A DNA stretch of 64,000 nt from NCBI GenBank assembly GCA_019359415.1, contig JAHHHH010000019.1, positions 1 to 64,000 of the forward strand, given 5' to 3'. Numbering within the stretch: position 1 is the first letter of the stretch; the number at the start of each line of letters is the position of its first letter. A program made the position numbers and the translations under genes. The notes under the pieces are model-generated. The model had not been told where the DNA came from. It did no database searches and saw nothing but the letters and a program-made list of their open reading frames with translations. Source of the stretch: Iphinoe sp. HA4291-MV1. Its GTDB lineage: Bacteria; Cyanobacteriota; Cyanobacteriia; Cyanobacteriales; Nostocaceae. Below, piece by piece: positions 1 through 7,877 of the stretch.

Positions 1-100
1 AAAATTGGTATGAACTCCAAAGAAATTTATCTCTTCAAGTGGCTCGTGATTTTATTTTAGAACACCTAACACAGAAGTTGAACTTAACTGCATAGTATCA

Positions 101-478
101 ATGTTCTGTCAATGCGTAAGTTCTACCTATCTAGGATATTTACACTGCGATCGCTATGGAAGACCATCATTGGCGTTAGATTTAATGGAAGAATTCCGTC
201 CTTTGGTAGTAGACGCGGTTGTGTTGTCTACGTTGAACAAGCAACTGTTGAAAGTTGAGGATTTTGTCACAGAACCTTTAAGTGGTGCTGTTTCCCTCAC
301 CAACGAAGGGAGAAAAACATTTCTGCGGCTGTACGCACAAAAGAAATTATCTGAGTTTAAGCATCCCGTTTTGGGACGCAAATGTCATTACCAAGAAGCG
401 TTTGAACTGCAAGCGCGGTTACTGGCAAAATATTTAATGGGCGAAATCGAGAAATATCCACCGTTGGTTTTGAAGTAG
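101..478 (+). pseudogene. cas1: Cas1 C-terminal fragment (5'-truncated)
   Basis: The frame from about position 125 encodes the C-terminal third of a cyanobacterial Cas1, the integrase that inserts new CRISPR spacers as a complex with Cas2. Recognisable blocks are YLGYLHCDRYGRPSLALD, the following LMEEFRP helix, and the terminal KYPPLVLK. The His of YLH and the Asp of LDLMEE correspond to two of the three metal ligands of Cas1. The third, a Glu in the N-terminal half, is absent. A full Cas1 of this type has roughly 330 residues; about 116 remain. The ATG at 101 precedes residues that do not look like Cas1, and the frame is closed by TGA at 47-49. Bases 3-95 in another frame encode a short peptide ending in TAG that could be an earlier piece of cas1, but I cannot confirm that. 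cas2 follows 22 bp downstream. Almost certainly inactive unless complemented in trans. Confidence 0.85.
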
Positions 479-500
479 GAGCAAAAAGTCGAATCAGCCA

Positions 501-773
501 ATGAACGTTGTTGTCTCCTACGATATTTCTGAAGACAAGCGCCGCACAAAAATCCACAGCGTCCTCAAATCTTACGGGCAGTGGGTGCAGTATAGTGTAT
601 TTGAGTGCCAGCTAACTGACACTCAATATGCAAAATTGCGATCGCGCTTGAACAAACTCATTAAGCCAGATACCGATAGCATTCGATTTTACTTTATGTG
701 CGCCTGCTGTTTTGGTAAAGTCGAACGTATCGGTGGTGAACAACCTCGTGATGACACCATTTTCTTTGCCTAA
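501..773 (+). CDS. cas2: CRISPR-associated endoribonuclease/integration factor Cas2
   Basis: A 90-residue protein of normal Cas2 length with the ferredoxin-like start MNVVVSYDISEDKRRTKIHS, including the conserved Asp at position 8, and the typical QYSVFECQL strand. Cas2 dimers bridge two Cas1 dimers during spacer acquisition. The gene starts 22 bp after the cas1 fragment and ends just before the leader and CRISPR array, the usual order for this locus type. It appears intact although its Cas1 partner is truncated. The C-terminus (GGEQPRDDTIFFA) is complete. No effector gene is visible in the window, so the subtype (III-B, III-D or I-D are common with this repeat) cannot be assigned. Confidence 0.95.
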   Translation: MNVVVSYDISEDKRRTKIHSVLKSYGQWVQYSVFECQLTDTQYAKLRSRLNKLIKPDTDSIRFYFMCACCFGKVERIGGEQPRDDTIFFA

Positions 774-1001
774 TGCGCGGATGGGTAGGTGTTGGAAAAG
801 AGGTTTGGAAAAAAATGGCTGAACTTTTGACAGTACAAGGCTTTCGGGGAATATTCGCTCTTCATCCATCCGCGCTCCTTGTCTAGACCGAATTTCAGCC
901 ATTTGCCTGTCAAGCAATTTACTTTTTTTTATGCTATCATTAGTTTATCCGCGATTTAGAACCTTGAAAACTTTATATAGAGTAGCTCTCAGACTTCTGC
1001 A
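774..1001 (+). promoter_or_regulatory. CRISPR leader with inverted repeats
   Basis: These 228 bp lie between cas2 and the first repeat, the place of the leader that carries the array promoter and the integration signal. The last 90 bp are AT-rich with a T-run at 922-929. The first part contains three inverted-repeat pairs: GCGCGGATGG (775-784) with CCATCCGCGC (866-875), AAATGGCTGAA (813-823) with TTCAGCCATTT (894-904), and TTGACAG (827-833) with CTGTCAA (907-913). The pairs cross rather than nest. I did not identify a clear -35/-10 promoter. Confidence 0.7.
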
Positions 1002-2052
1002 GTCGAAATTTCTCTTACTCCCTATTAGGGATTGAAACTAGCTTGCTCTGCCGCAGATCTTAAGAACTCCTGCCGTCGAAATTTCTCTTACTCCCTATTA
1101 GGGATTGAAACATCGCCTTTAAAATAGCCCGAAATTGTCTCCCACTGTCGAAATTTCTCTTACTCCCTATTAGGGATTGAAACTTTCTGTTTAAGTTGCA
1201 CACTTAATACTTCTTCATGTCGAAATTTCTCTTACTCCCTATTAGGGATTGAAACGAGAAGTACCAGAATATTCCACAGCCAAGGCATAGAGTCGAAATT
1301 TCTCTTACTCCCTATTAGGGATTGAAACTTCTATTTCATCTTTTTTCAGATCGATAATAAATGTCGAAATTTCTCTTACTCCCTATTAGGGATTGAAACA
1401 AAAAGCTATGTTTGATGCACTGACCACAGGGAAGTCGAAATTTCTCTTACTCCCTATTAGGGATTGAAACCAGAATATAGCCTGCTTCCCCTTAATTTTT
1501 ATAGGAGTCGAAATTTCTCTTACTCCCTATTAGGGATTGAAACCAGTGGAGGAAACTCTAGCGTAGCCTATTCTTCGGTCGAAATTTCTCTTACTCCCTA
1601 TTAGGGATTGAAACAAGTTATAAATCATTTTTCTTTTCCTTTTTGTTCTCCACGTCGAAATTTCTCTTACTCCCTATTAGGGATTGAAACCATTTTTAAA
1701 CTCATCTAAACACTCTGGACAGGGTCGAAATTTCTCTTACTCCCTATTAGGGATTGAAACTTTGGTGAAATGTAATCGCAGCAACAATCCTTCAATGTCG
1801 AAATTTCTCTTACTCCCTATTAGGGATTGAAACAAAATGACACAACTTGAAAAGCCAGCGATCGCGGTGTCGAAATTTCTCTTACTCCCTATTAGGGATT
1901 GAAACCCGAATTGATTCCCGCCACGATTCTCGCTTGTGCGCGTTGTCGAAATTTCTCTTACTCCCTATTAGGGATTGAAACGGTAAAACTACCGAAGAGG
2001 TTGACCTTGAATTTCGTCGAAATTTCTCTTACTCCCTATTAGGGATTGAAAG
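1002..2052 (+). CRISPR. CRISPR array, 15 repeats of 37 bp, 14 spacers
   Basis: A 37-bp repeat starting GTCGAAATTTCTCTTACTCC and ending GGGATTGAAAC begins at 1002, 1075, 1147, 1219, 1292, 1363, 1434, 1507, 1578, 1654, 1724, 1797, 1869, 1945 and 2016. Spacers are 33-39 bp and all differ. The last repeat (2016-2052) ends in G instead of C, which marks the distal end. After a further 33 bp an 8-bp stub GTCGAAAT (2086-2093) remains of a sixteenth repeat. The ATTGAAAC 3' end is the crRNA tag common in cyanobacterial type I-D/III systems. Transcription is expected rightward from the leader. The repeat class is well known in cyanobacteria; the effector that uses it is not in this window. Confidence 0.98.
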
Positions 2053-2085
2053 TTGATAGTTAGCTTTCTTGGCGTTGGAATACAA

Positions 2086-2093
2086 GTCGAAAT
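2086..2093 (+). repeat. Stub of a sixteenth CRISPR repeat
   Basis: GTCGAAAT at 2086 equals the first eight bases of the repeat and lies one spacer length (33 bp) after the degenerate repeat. It suggests the array once extended further and was cut by a deletion or rearrangement. Confidence 0.6.
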
Positions 2094-2131
2094 CATGTAT
2101 GTATGCGAGGTCTTCTTTGTACCACTCTTTC

Positions 2132-2246
2132 ATCGGATGGGAACGTACCCAACTTGCTTAATGATTTCCTGTTCTTAATGGATTCAGATACTAGAGCTAC
2201 TTGTCTATCGGATGGGAACGTACCCAACTTGCTTAATGATTTCCTG
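2132..2246. repeat. 40-bp exact direct repeat, duplicated 3' end of the kinase gene
   Basis: The 40 bp at 2132-2171 and 2207-2246 are identical and start ATCGGATGGGAACGTACCCA. The right copy is the coding end of the minus-strand kinase gene (last 13 residues). The left copy lies just past its stop codon, separated by 35 bp. This is a partial tail duplication and not part of the CRISPR array. Confidence 0.9.
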
Positions 2247-4286
2247 ACCTTCTTTAGACAGCAACGTAGTGGCATAGGCAATTCCAGCCTTCTCATCGAC
2301 TGAGCGATCGCGACGGAATACTATAAACAGTCGGCGAGTCATTGGGTAAGTGCCATCTTGAAATGCTTGTTCATTAACTCGCCTGTTCTCTGTAAAAGGT
2401 TGCACATATTGCTTGGTGTTAGCCTTAGCCAACGCAATGGGGCGGATTGTCTTCTGACCAATAATGAGTGGTCCTGAGCCGTAAGAGATGCCACCCGGTG
2501 TCATTGCAACCTTGCGAATAGCTGCGGTGAAATCGCGGACGATTTGCACATTGGAACCGATGTCGTCGCCCTCACCACCGAGCAATAACTTGAGCGCGCT
2601 GGTAGTTTTGGGGTCTAGACCGACAGGTACAATCGGTATGTTTGGTCCCCCCACCTGCTGCCAGTTAGTCACCTGACCCCTAAAAATTGCCTGGAGTTGG
2701 TCTACGGAAAGCCCAGGAATAGTCAGGCTCGGATGAGTGTAAAAGACGACCCCGTCAATGGCAACTGGTACCTGTTCCAAGGTGAAACCCTTGGCTTTGG
2801 CCTTGTTATACTCAGCATCTTCAATCGGGCGAGCAGACTGGGAAAAGCTCAATTCACCGTTGATCAGCATTTCGATACCCGTACCAGAACCAGGCTTGTT
2901 GTTAAGAGGCTCTGTGTAGCGCAGGCGAAATTCTGGGTGGGCACGGCTGATAGCATCCTTCATGACCTGGGAATTCATCGCTGCAAAAGTGTGAGCACCG
3001 CTGTAGTTGAACAGACCAGGCGGCACGTTTTGCACCTCCCGCATTGAATTATACAGTTGCAAATCAGAAACACGACTGTTCTTTGTTAGTGTCGGCTGCG
3101 ACAGTAAGATTGGGTAATTTTTCCCAAAAAAATAGATGAGTCCTGCAGCAATGACTAGAATTGCCGGAACTAGAAATTTCACGGGGCGTGAAATAGCTTG
3201 CCACTTTTGTTTAAGTAAAGTCAGTATATGCTTGTCAACATCAGGGGGTAGAGTGGGTTGCTCGTAAGGGTTCTTTGGCTGGTTTGAGTATCTCTTTGAA
3301 AGATTGGCAGAGAAAATGGAGTTTAAAACCTGTAGAACTTCGTCTGCAGATTGAAAACGATTCGCAGGCTTTGGTGCCAACATCTGGTTAATGGTTCTCG
3401 TCAGCACAGGGTTCAGCTTCAGTTGTTCACACCACCATTGCAGCGTATTTTGGTTTAGCAACTGGTGGGGCTTTTTCCCCGTCATGAGCACAAGGGCTGA
3501 GACTGCTAGAGCATACAAATCACTATGAGGAGCTACTAATCCAAGGCGGAGTTGTTCATCCGGGGCATAACCCACTTTACCCAAACAAGTCAACGAAGTT
3601 GTGATATGATTTTGTCCTGCTCCTGTTAGTGTACTGACTTCGATCGCTACTTGTTTAACCCCCCCCATGTCAATCAAGACAGGAAGATGATCATCGGTAC
3701 GAAGTATGATGTTGTCCAGTGAGATATCTCGATGAATGACCCCTCGATGGTGAAGATAACTGAGAACTGGTAATAAGCTTTGAAAGAGTTGCAAAATTTC
3801 TGTTTCATTAAAGCATTGACCTTGCTGTAAGCGTTGCTCAAGTAGCTCCTTATAGGTTGGTCCATCAATATAATCTACTACTAAGAAAATCTGCTTCTCT
3901 TGCCGAAATATTTCCCAGAATCGAGGAATTTGTGAGTGCTCAAGCTGGTGCAAGGTCGCTGCTTCTCGTTGAAACAATTCTTCTGCTTTTTTGAGGGCGG
4001 TAGTGTTCTTCATTATAGGCAGAAACTCTTTAATGACACATTTTTCACGAAACCGCCCTGTGTCTTCTGCTAAGTAAGTTCTACCAAATCCTCCCTGACC
4101 CAGTTGTTGTTGGATGATGTAGCGTTCACGGAGGAGTGTTCCAGGTTGCAATAGTTCAACCTCGTTTTCTGTTGGCGAGACTGCACCTACTGGCTGGGAT
4201 TGTACTATTGGCACAGGCTCACCACACTGGTTACAAAATCTTGACCCTGCTGGAACTAAGTGCCCATTTCTACATACAATACTCAT
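2205..4286 (-). CDS. Ser/Thr protein kinase with zinc ribbon, TM segment and PstS-like sensor domain
   Basis: A membrane-bound Hanks-type kinase. From the chosen ATG at 4286, residues 1-25 form a zinc ribbon (CRNGH and CNQCG). Residues about 55-315 are the kinase domain, with glycine loop LGQGGFGRTY, Lys near 86 in VIKEF, catalytic HRDISLDN near 185 and DMGG in place of DFG near 206. A transmembrane helix follows at about 370-387. The outer part, residues 420-693, resembles phosphate-binding proteins of the PstS type (GSGTGIEML, VAIDGVVFYTHP, LQAIFRGQVTNW). A plausible role is sensing an anion or other ligand outside the membrane and signalling inward; this is inference. A GTG at 4301 could add five residues, but GGAAAC just upstream favours ATG 4286. 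The 3' end is partly duplicated downstream. Confidence 0.9.
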   Translation of the reverse strand: MSIVCRNGHLVPAGSRFCNQCGEPVPIVQSQPVGAVSPTENEVELLQPGTLLRERYIIQQQLGQGGFGRTYLAEDTGRFREKCVIKEFLPIMKNTTALKKAEELFQREAATLHQLEHSQIPRFWEIFRQEKQIFLVVDYIDGPTYKELLEQRLQQGQCFNETEILQLFQSLLPVLSYLHHRGVIHRDISLDNIILRTDDHLPVLIDMGGVKQVAIEVSTLTGAGQNHITTSLTCLGKVGYAPDEQLRLGLVAPHSDLYALAVSALVLMTGKKPHQLLNQNTLQWWCEQLKLNPVLTRTINQMLAPKPANRFQSADEVLQVLNSIFSANLSKRYSNQPKNPYEQPTLPPDVDKHILTLLKQKWQAISRPVKFLVPAILVIAAGLIYFFGKNYPILLSQPTLTKNSRVSDLQLYNSMREVQNVPPGLFNYSGAHTFAAMNSQVMKDAISRAHPEFRLRYTEPLNNKPGSGTGIEMLINGELSFSQSARPIEDAEYNKAKAKGFTLEQVPVAIDGVVFYTHPSLTIPGLSVDQLQAIFRGQVTNWQQVGGPNIPIVPVGLDPKTTSALKLLLGGEGDDIGSNVQIVRDFTAAIRKVAMTPGGISYGSGPLIIGQKTIRPIALAKANTKQYVQPFTENRRVNEQAFQDGTYPMTRRLFIVFRRDRSVDEKAGIAYATTLLSKEGQEIIKQVGYVPIR

Positions 4287-4396
4287 AATTGTTTCCAACA
4301 CGGATTACTTAAGCATAAACCACTTTTGAAGCTAACTTGTAGTTCTTATTTGTTGCAATTGCCTGCCAGGATAACTATATTCTTACCTATTTCTGG

Positions 4397-4447
4397 TAAA
4401 GATTCTTGCCTGTTTTTTGTAAAGATTCTTGCCTGTTTTTTGTAAAG
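4397..4447. repeat. 23-bp tandem repeat, two copies plus 5 bp
   Basis: The unit TAAAGATTCTTGCCTGTTTT plus TTG occurs at 4397-4419 and 4420-4442, followed by a partial TAAAG. It lies in the roughly 360-bp gap between the kinase and the NADAR gene. Otherwise I see only unremarkable AT-rich sequence and a short GC-rich patch at 4535-4563. Confidence 0.9.
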
Positions 4448-4648
4448 TTAAGTTTGCTTGACTATTACAGCGGTTTTCAATTGAATGGATTACAATTTAA
4501 TTTTCTTGTGAGATGGGCGACACGAGCCGTCCTGGATTTAAGGCGGACTGTCCGGTCCACCCCACAAAAACTGTATTCAATACAACACCAGAACCGCTAT
4601 AAAATTACTGAATCTTTTGTGAAAATATAGACTGCAAATAAGCAGCAA

Positions 4649-5119
4649 TTAATCGGAAATGATAGACAAAGATGGTAACTTGCGGATTTCTTCGCGTACA
4701 TTCATAAGGATTTTACCAAGATGATTGTGACCTGTTTCATCTACACCACAACCCCAGAAATAATCGGTTGGCGAGTTTTCTACAATCAGCTTGTTACCAG
4801 TTGTTAAAAGGATTTCTCTAATATCTGCATGCGTGAGAAACTTTTTGAGTACAGCTTCTCGCATCACTTGAGTTTTGACCTCCTCCCAATCTAAACGAAT
4901 TTGGCGCGTGCAGTCGCGTCCTAGTGCCGCAGCTAGTTCTGGTGTCTTAGCATTATGAATGAGAGGTATAATCATCGCATCTGAGGTTCCAACAAACTTT
5001 TGAGCTTGATAATAATGCTCAACTGTTGACCAATAAATGTCCTGCATTATGATTCCATGAGGAGAAAAATTGGAAAAACAACCATAGGGCTGCCAAACCT
5101 TGTAAAAGTAAATAGTCAT
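4649..5119 (-). CDS. NADAR (YbiA/DUF1768) family protein
   Basis: About 156 residues with the NADAR hallmarks: start MTIYFYKVWQPYGCFSNFSP, then WSTVEHYYQAQKF, a middle TPELAAALGR segment, and DYFWGCGVDETGHNHLGKI near the end. Members hydrolyse N-glycosidic bonds: YbiA-type enzymes act on riboflavin-pathway intermediates, and others remove ADP-ribose from nucleic acids or NAD-derived adducts. The exact substrate cannot be told from sequence. I place the start at 5119 because the family begins at MTIYFYKV. The open frame continues upstream to 5233, and that extension overlaps the divergent DUF2243 gene region and has no family similarity. Confidence 0.85.
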   Translation of the reverse strand: MTIYFYKVWQPYGCFSNFSPHGIIMQDIYWSTVEHYYQAQKFVGTSDAMIIPLIHNAKTPELAAALGRDCTRQIRLDWEEVKTQVMREAVLKKFLTHADIREILLTTGNKLIVENSPTDYFWGCGVDETGHNHLGKILMNVREEIRKLPSLSIISD

Positions 5120-5271
5120 CTGAAAATTGCTCTTATATACATTAATATCAATCATCATCGTAGATACTAGCAAGAAGTGGTCTGCTTTGAATTCCGCCAT
5201 AATACTTGTTTCAAAATGGAAGATTGCTTTCAAAACAGAATTCTATGGTGGTAGAACAGTCCGTTCGAGAG

Positions 5272-5305
5272 GTTGATAATGGAGGCAAGTTGATAATGGA
5301 GGCAA
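5272..5305. repeat. 17-bp tandem duplication at the start of the DUF2243 gene
   Basis: GTTGATAATGGAGGCAA occurs twice in tandem at 5272-5288 and 5289-5305. The first copy carries an ATG that hits a TGA after four codons. The second copy supplies the real start codon at 5296, and the GGAGG of the first copy serves as its ribosome binding site. Confidence 0.9.
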
Positions 5306-5784
5306 AAAGTGAAAAGAGTAAGCAACGTGTCCCGTTGATTGTTGCTGGAATTTTCCTTGGTCTAGGTCTTGGTGGGTTCTTTGATGGCATCGTACTGCAT
5401 CAGATTCTTCAATGGCACCATATGTTGAGTAACGTTCGACCTTTGACCACAATCTCTAATATAGATGTAAATATGGTCTGGGATGGCTTATTTCATGCTT
5501 TTGATTGGATAATGACCGTGATTGGAGTGATGTTGTTATGGAGAGCGGGACAGCGTGAAGATGTTCCTTGGTTATCCAACATCTACTTTGGGTCAATACT
5601 TATGGGTGCTGGGTTGTTCAATGTGTTTGAAGGAGTAATTGACCATCATATTCTTGGCATACATCATGTCAAACCAGGACCAAATCAGTTAGTCTGGGAT
5701 TTGGGATTTCTCGCTGTCGGTGCGCTTCTTGTTATCATTGGCTGGATAATGATACAAAAAAACGGTAAAAATGAGGAATTATGA
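5296..5784 (+). CDS. DUF2243 family membrane protein
   Basis: About 162 residues with four predicted membrane helices (PLIVAGIFLGLGLGGFFDGI, the FDWIMTVIGVMLLW region, SILMGAGLFNVFEGVIDHH and FLAVGALLVIIGWIM). The histidine-rich pattern FDGIVLHQILQWHHM, LFHAFDW and EGVIDHHILGIHHV is typical of DUF2243, whose function is unknown; the His/Asp clusters in the membrane suggest metal or haem binding. The start at 5296 has GGAGG 10 bp upstream. Starts further upstream would read through the tandem duplication and lack family similarity. Confidence 0.85.
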   Translation: MEAKSEKSKQRVPLIVAGIFLGLGLGGFFDGIVLHQILQWHHMLSNVRPLTTISNIDVNMVWDGLFHAFDWIMTVIGVMLLWRAGQREDVPWLSNIYFGSILMGAGLFNVFEGVIDHHILGIHHVKPGPNQLVWDLGFLAVGALLVIIGWIMIQKNGKNEEL

Positions 5785-5804
5785 GTGCTAAATGTAAGAA
5801 TGAA

Positions 5805-5854
5805 TTGCCCTCACCCTTACCCTCTCCTTTGGGAGAGGGTAAGGGTGAGGGCAA
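5805..5854. terminator. 23-bp perfect hairpin after DUF2243
   Basis: The arms at 5805-5827 (TTGCCCTCACCCTTACCCTC...) and 5832-5854 are perfectly complementary with a 4-nt loop TTTG. No long T-run follows, so it is either an intrinsic terminator of modest strength or one copy of a dispersed cyanobacterial palindrome. It separates DUF2243 from the DUF4129 gene. Confidence 0.7.
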
Positions 5855-5916
5855 AATTCTAAAAATCATTCCTCAATTCAGCAACGCCAAAAATTTTATA
5901 ATTCATAAATTGTACT

Positions 5917-6525
5917 ATGTCTGCAGATGCTTTTGAAAAAACAAGCTGGGTTTGGCAGGCTTCCCAGTTTCAACAACAAGTTGGAGAATGGTTTGAGTAC
6001 CAGTTATCTCGCTTTGATTGGGCTTTGTCAGAACTCTCACCTCAGTGGTCAATTAGTACCTGGGTGCTTGAGTTGCTGAACTTTATTTTTTGGCTGTTGC
6101 TAGGGTTATTTCTGGTTTGGCTTGGTTGGCGGTTGTGGCCCAAACTTCGCCCTTATTTTGATTCTTGGCTGGCTGGAGCTAACAATTCCACAAATGTTAA
6201 AGCAAAAACTACAGAAAGTGAGTTATCTGTAGCTCAGTGGTTGACGCGATCGCAAGAATTTTCCCGTCAAGGTCATTACCGTCAGGCATGTCGTTATCTT
6301 TACTTCGCGATGTTGCAGCACTTGCATGAGCAAGGAATTCTCCCTCACAAATCTAGCCGTACAGATGGAGAATATCTGCAATTACTACGAATGTCTGCGA
6401 CTTCAATGCAACCTTATGAGACTTTGATTACTACTCACGAGCAATTGTGTTTTGGCAATACTGAAATCTTGTCAGAAAATTATGAGCATTGTCAACAAGC
6501 GTATCGGGAGATTTCCAAAACATGA
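5917..6525 (+). CDS. DUF4129 domain membrane protein
   Basis: 202 residues. One membrane helix (LLNFIFWLLLGLFLVWLGWR, about 50-72) is followed by a soluble DUF4129 domain with the characteristic helix SRQGHYRQACRYLYFAMLQ and the later TDGEYLQLL. DUF4129 proteins are encoded next to MoxR ATPases and DUF58 proteins, and are thought to take part in envelope or secretion-related assembly. This is the intact first gene of such a cluster; its stop overlaps the start of the DUF4350 gene (ATGA), which indicates translational coupling. Confidence 0.85.
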   Translation: MSADAFEKTSWVWQASQFQQQVGEWFEYQLSRFDWALSELSPQWSISTWVLELLNFIFWLLLGLFLVWLGWRLWPKLRPYFDSWLAGANNSTNVKAKTTESELSVAQWLTRSQEFSRQGHYRQACRYLYFAMLQHLHEQGILPHKSSRTDGEYLQLLRMSATSMQPYETLITTHEQLCFGNTEILSENYEHCQQAYREISKT

Positions 6526-7145
6526 AACGCTCAAACCATCTTGCTTGGATTGGGGCGATCGCTTTGGGGGTTATGGTACTACTCACTTTCTTCGCCGCTC
6601 CAACCAGTAGTAATATAAACAGTGGTTCCACCTATAACCGCGCTCCCGATGGTTACGGCGCTTGGTATGATTATATGGAAAAGCGAGGAACGCGCCTTAA
6701 GCGGTGGCAAAAGCCTTTTAGTGATTTAAATACAGAAAAACGTCCCATTACTCTATTACAAATCAACAGCCAACTAGGAGAGCCTGGGCTGTATGATGAA
6801 GAGGCGAAATGGTTAGAAAAAGGCAATAATTTGGTTATTTTAGGTGTGGGCGATCGCGTCACAGCTGCAGACTTTACCACCATGCAAAAATCTCCTACAG
6901 GAGATGTCAAAATTGAGACGCGAAGACGGCGACGACTCGAAGCTCAAGAAAAGGTTTCTTTAGGCGATCGCTTTGGTGCTGTTGTTTGGGAAAAAAATTA
7001 CGGTCAAGGAAAAGCTATTTTTTCTACGACTCCTTATTTAGCTGCCAATGCCTACCAAGATTATCAAAGTAATTTTCAGTATTTATCAGATTTAGTCAGT
7101 CAAAAAGGTCCTTTTGTTCCCAATTCCCATTTGTATCAATATTAA
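6522..7145 (+). pseudogene. DUF4350 domain protein, truncated at the C-terminus
   Basis: About 207 residues starting MKRSNHLAWIGAIALGVMVL with an N-terminal membrane helix and the DUF4350 signature SYNRAPDGYGAW-like segment (here STYNRAPDGYGAWYDYMEKR). Residues up to about SDLVSQKG follow the family. The last dozen (PFVPNSHLYQY) derive from a repeat element at 7119-7158 rather than the gene. Intact cyanobacterial members are roughly 390 residues, so close to half is missing, including the second membrane helix. The start at 6522 overlaps the DUF4129 stop (ATGA). Probably non-functional. Confidence 0.75.
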
Positions 7146-7158
7146 AGTGAAACGGTAT
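7119..7158 (+). repeat. 40-bp repeat, left copy of an inverted pair
   Basis: CCCAATTCCCATTTGTATCA followed by a second block TTAAAGTGAAACGGTAT. The reverse complement, with two mismatches, lies at 11399-11438 immediately at the stop codon of the DUF58 gene. The left copy supplies the last codons and the stop of the truncated DUF4350 frame. Confidence 0.9.
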
Positions 7159-7197
7159 AACCTCATCTGTTGCCACAGATGCTATAAATAGCAACTA

Positions 7198-7841
7198 ATG
7201 AATGATACTAATCCTGTATTAAATCGCCTTAATCAAGAGCAGCGCTGTTGGAAGCAATGGAAGAGATGCAGGTGACGCTGGATGGTGAAAGTTTGGCATT
7301 ACCAGAGTTGTTTTGGGTGATTGCAACGCAAAATCCTTTGGAATTTGAAGGCACCTATCCTTTACCAGAAGCACAATTAGACAGATTTTTGTTTAAACTC
7401 GTGGTAGAGTACCCAGACCAAGCTGCTGAAAAGCAAATGTTACTCAATCGTCAGGCGGGATTTGCAGCGCGGCGCTCAGATATTGCTCGTTTAGAGCGAG
7501 TTGCAACAGTAGCTGAAATTTTGGAGGTGCGACAAGTCGTCAGAGAAGTGAAAGTTTCTGAAACAATAATTGATTATTTGCTGGCATTAGTAAGAGCATC
7601 ACGGCAATATCCTGATTTAAGTTTAGGTGCATCTCCTCGTGCTGCTGGTTCTTGGTTGCAGACATCACAAGCAGCAGCGTACTTAGCTGGACGAAATTTT
7701 GTCACCCCGGATGATGTTAAAGCAGTTGCACTACCACTGCTACGTCATCGCTTGATTTTGAAACCAGAAGCAATGTTGGATGGTGTACAAATTGATGCAG
7801 CGATCGCGTCAATATTAAATAAAGTACCAGTCCCAAGATAA
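7198..7841 (+). pseudogene. moxR: MoxR-family AAA ATPase with internal deletion (no Walker A/B)
   Basis: The first 13 codons (MNDTNPVLNRLNQ, ATG at 7198) match the start of cyanobacterial MoxR. The frame then jumps at about 7236, and homology resumes in another frame with AALLEAMEEMQVTLDGESL. From there about 200 residues of the C-terminal part are intact: the ATQNPLEFEGTYPLPEAQLDRFL sensor region and the lid domain ending in KVPVPR. The missing 100 or so codons would hold the Walker A (GVPGTGKT-type) and Walker B (LLADEINR-type) motifs. MoxR ATPases act as chaperone-like machines together with DUF58/VWA partners. Without the P-loop this copy cannot bind ATP. A start at 7248 (TTG) would give an open frame, but that is a remnant. 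Confidence 0.85.
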
Positions 7842-7877
7842 AAGTTTCCTGAACTCAACGGTTGCGAAACTCACACG

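Noticed and set aside
612-917. A minus-strand open frame over cas2 and the leader
   Set aside because: It is antisense to the certain cas2 gene and to the structured leader, with no family features.
2132-2246. Two 40-bp repeats with a 35-bp spacer looking like a second CRISPR
   Set aside because: Only two copies; the repeat is the coding end of the kinase gene, so it is a gene-tail duplication.
4535-4563. A GC-rich AGTCCGGTCC-like patch also near 30251
   Set aside because: The similarity is limited to about 20 bp with mismatches, too weak to call a repeat family.
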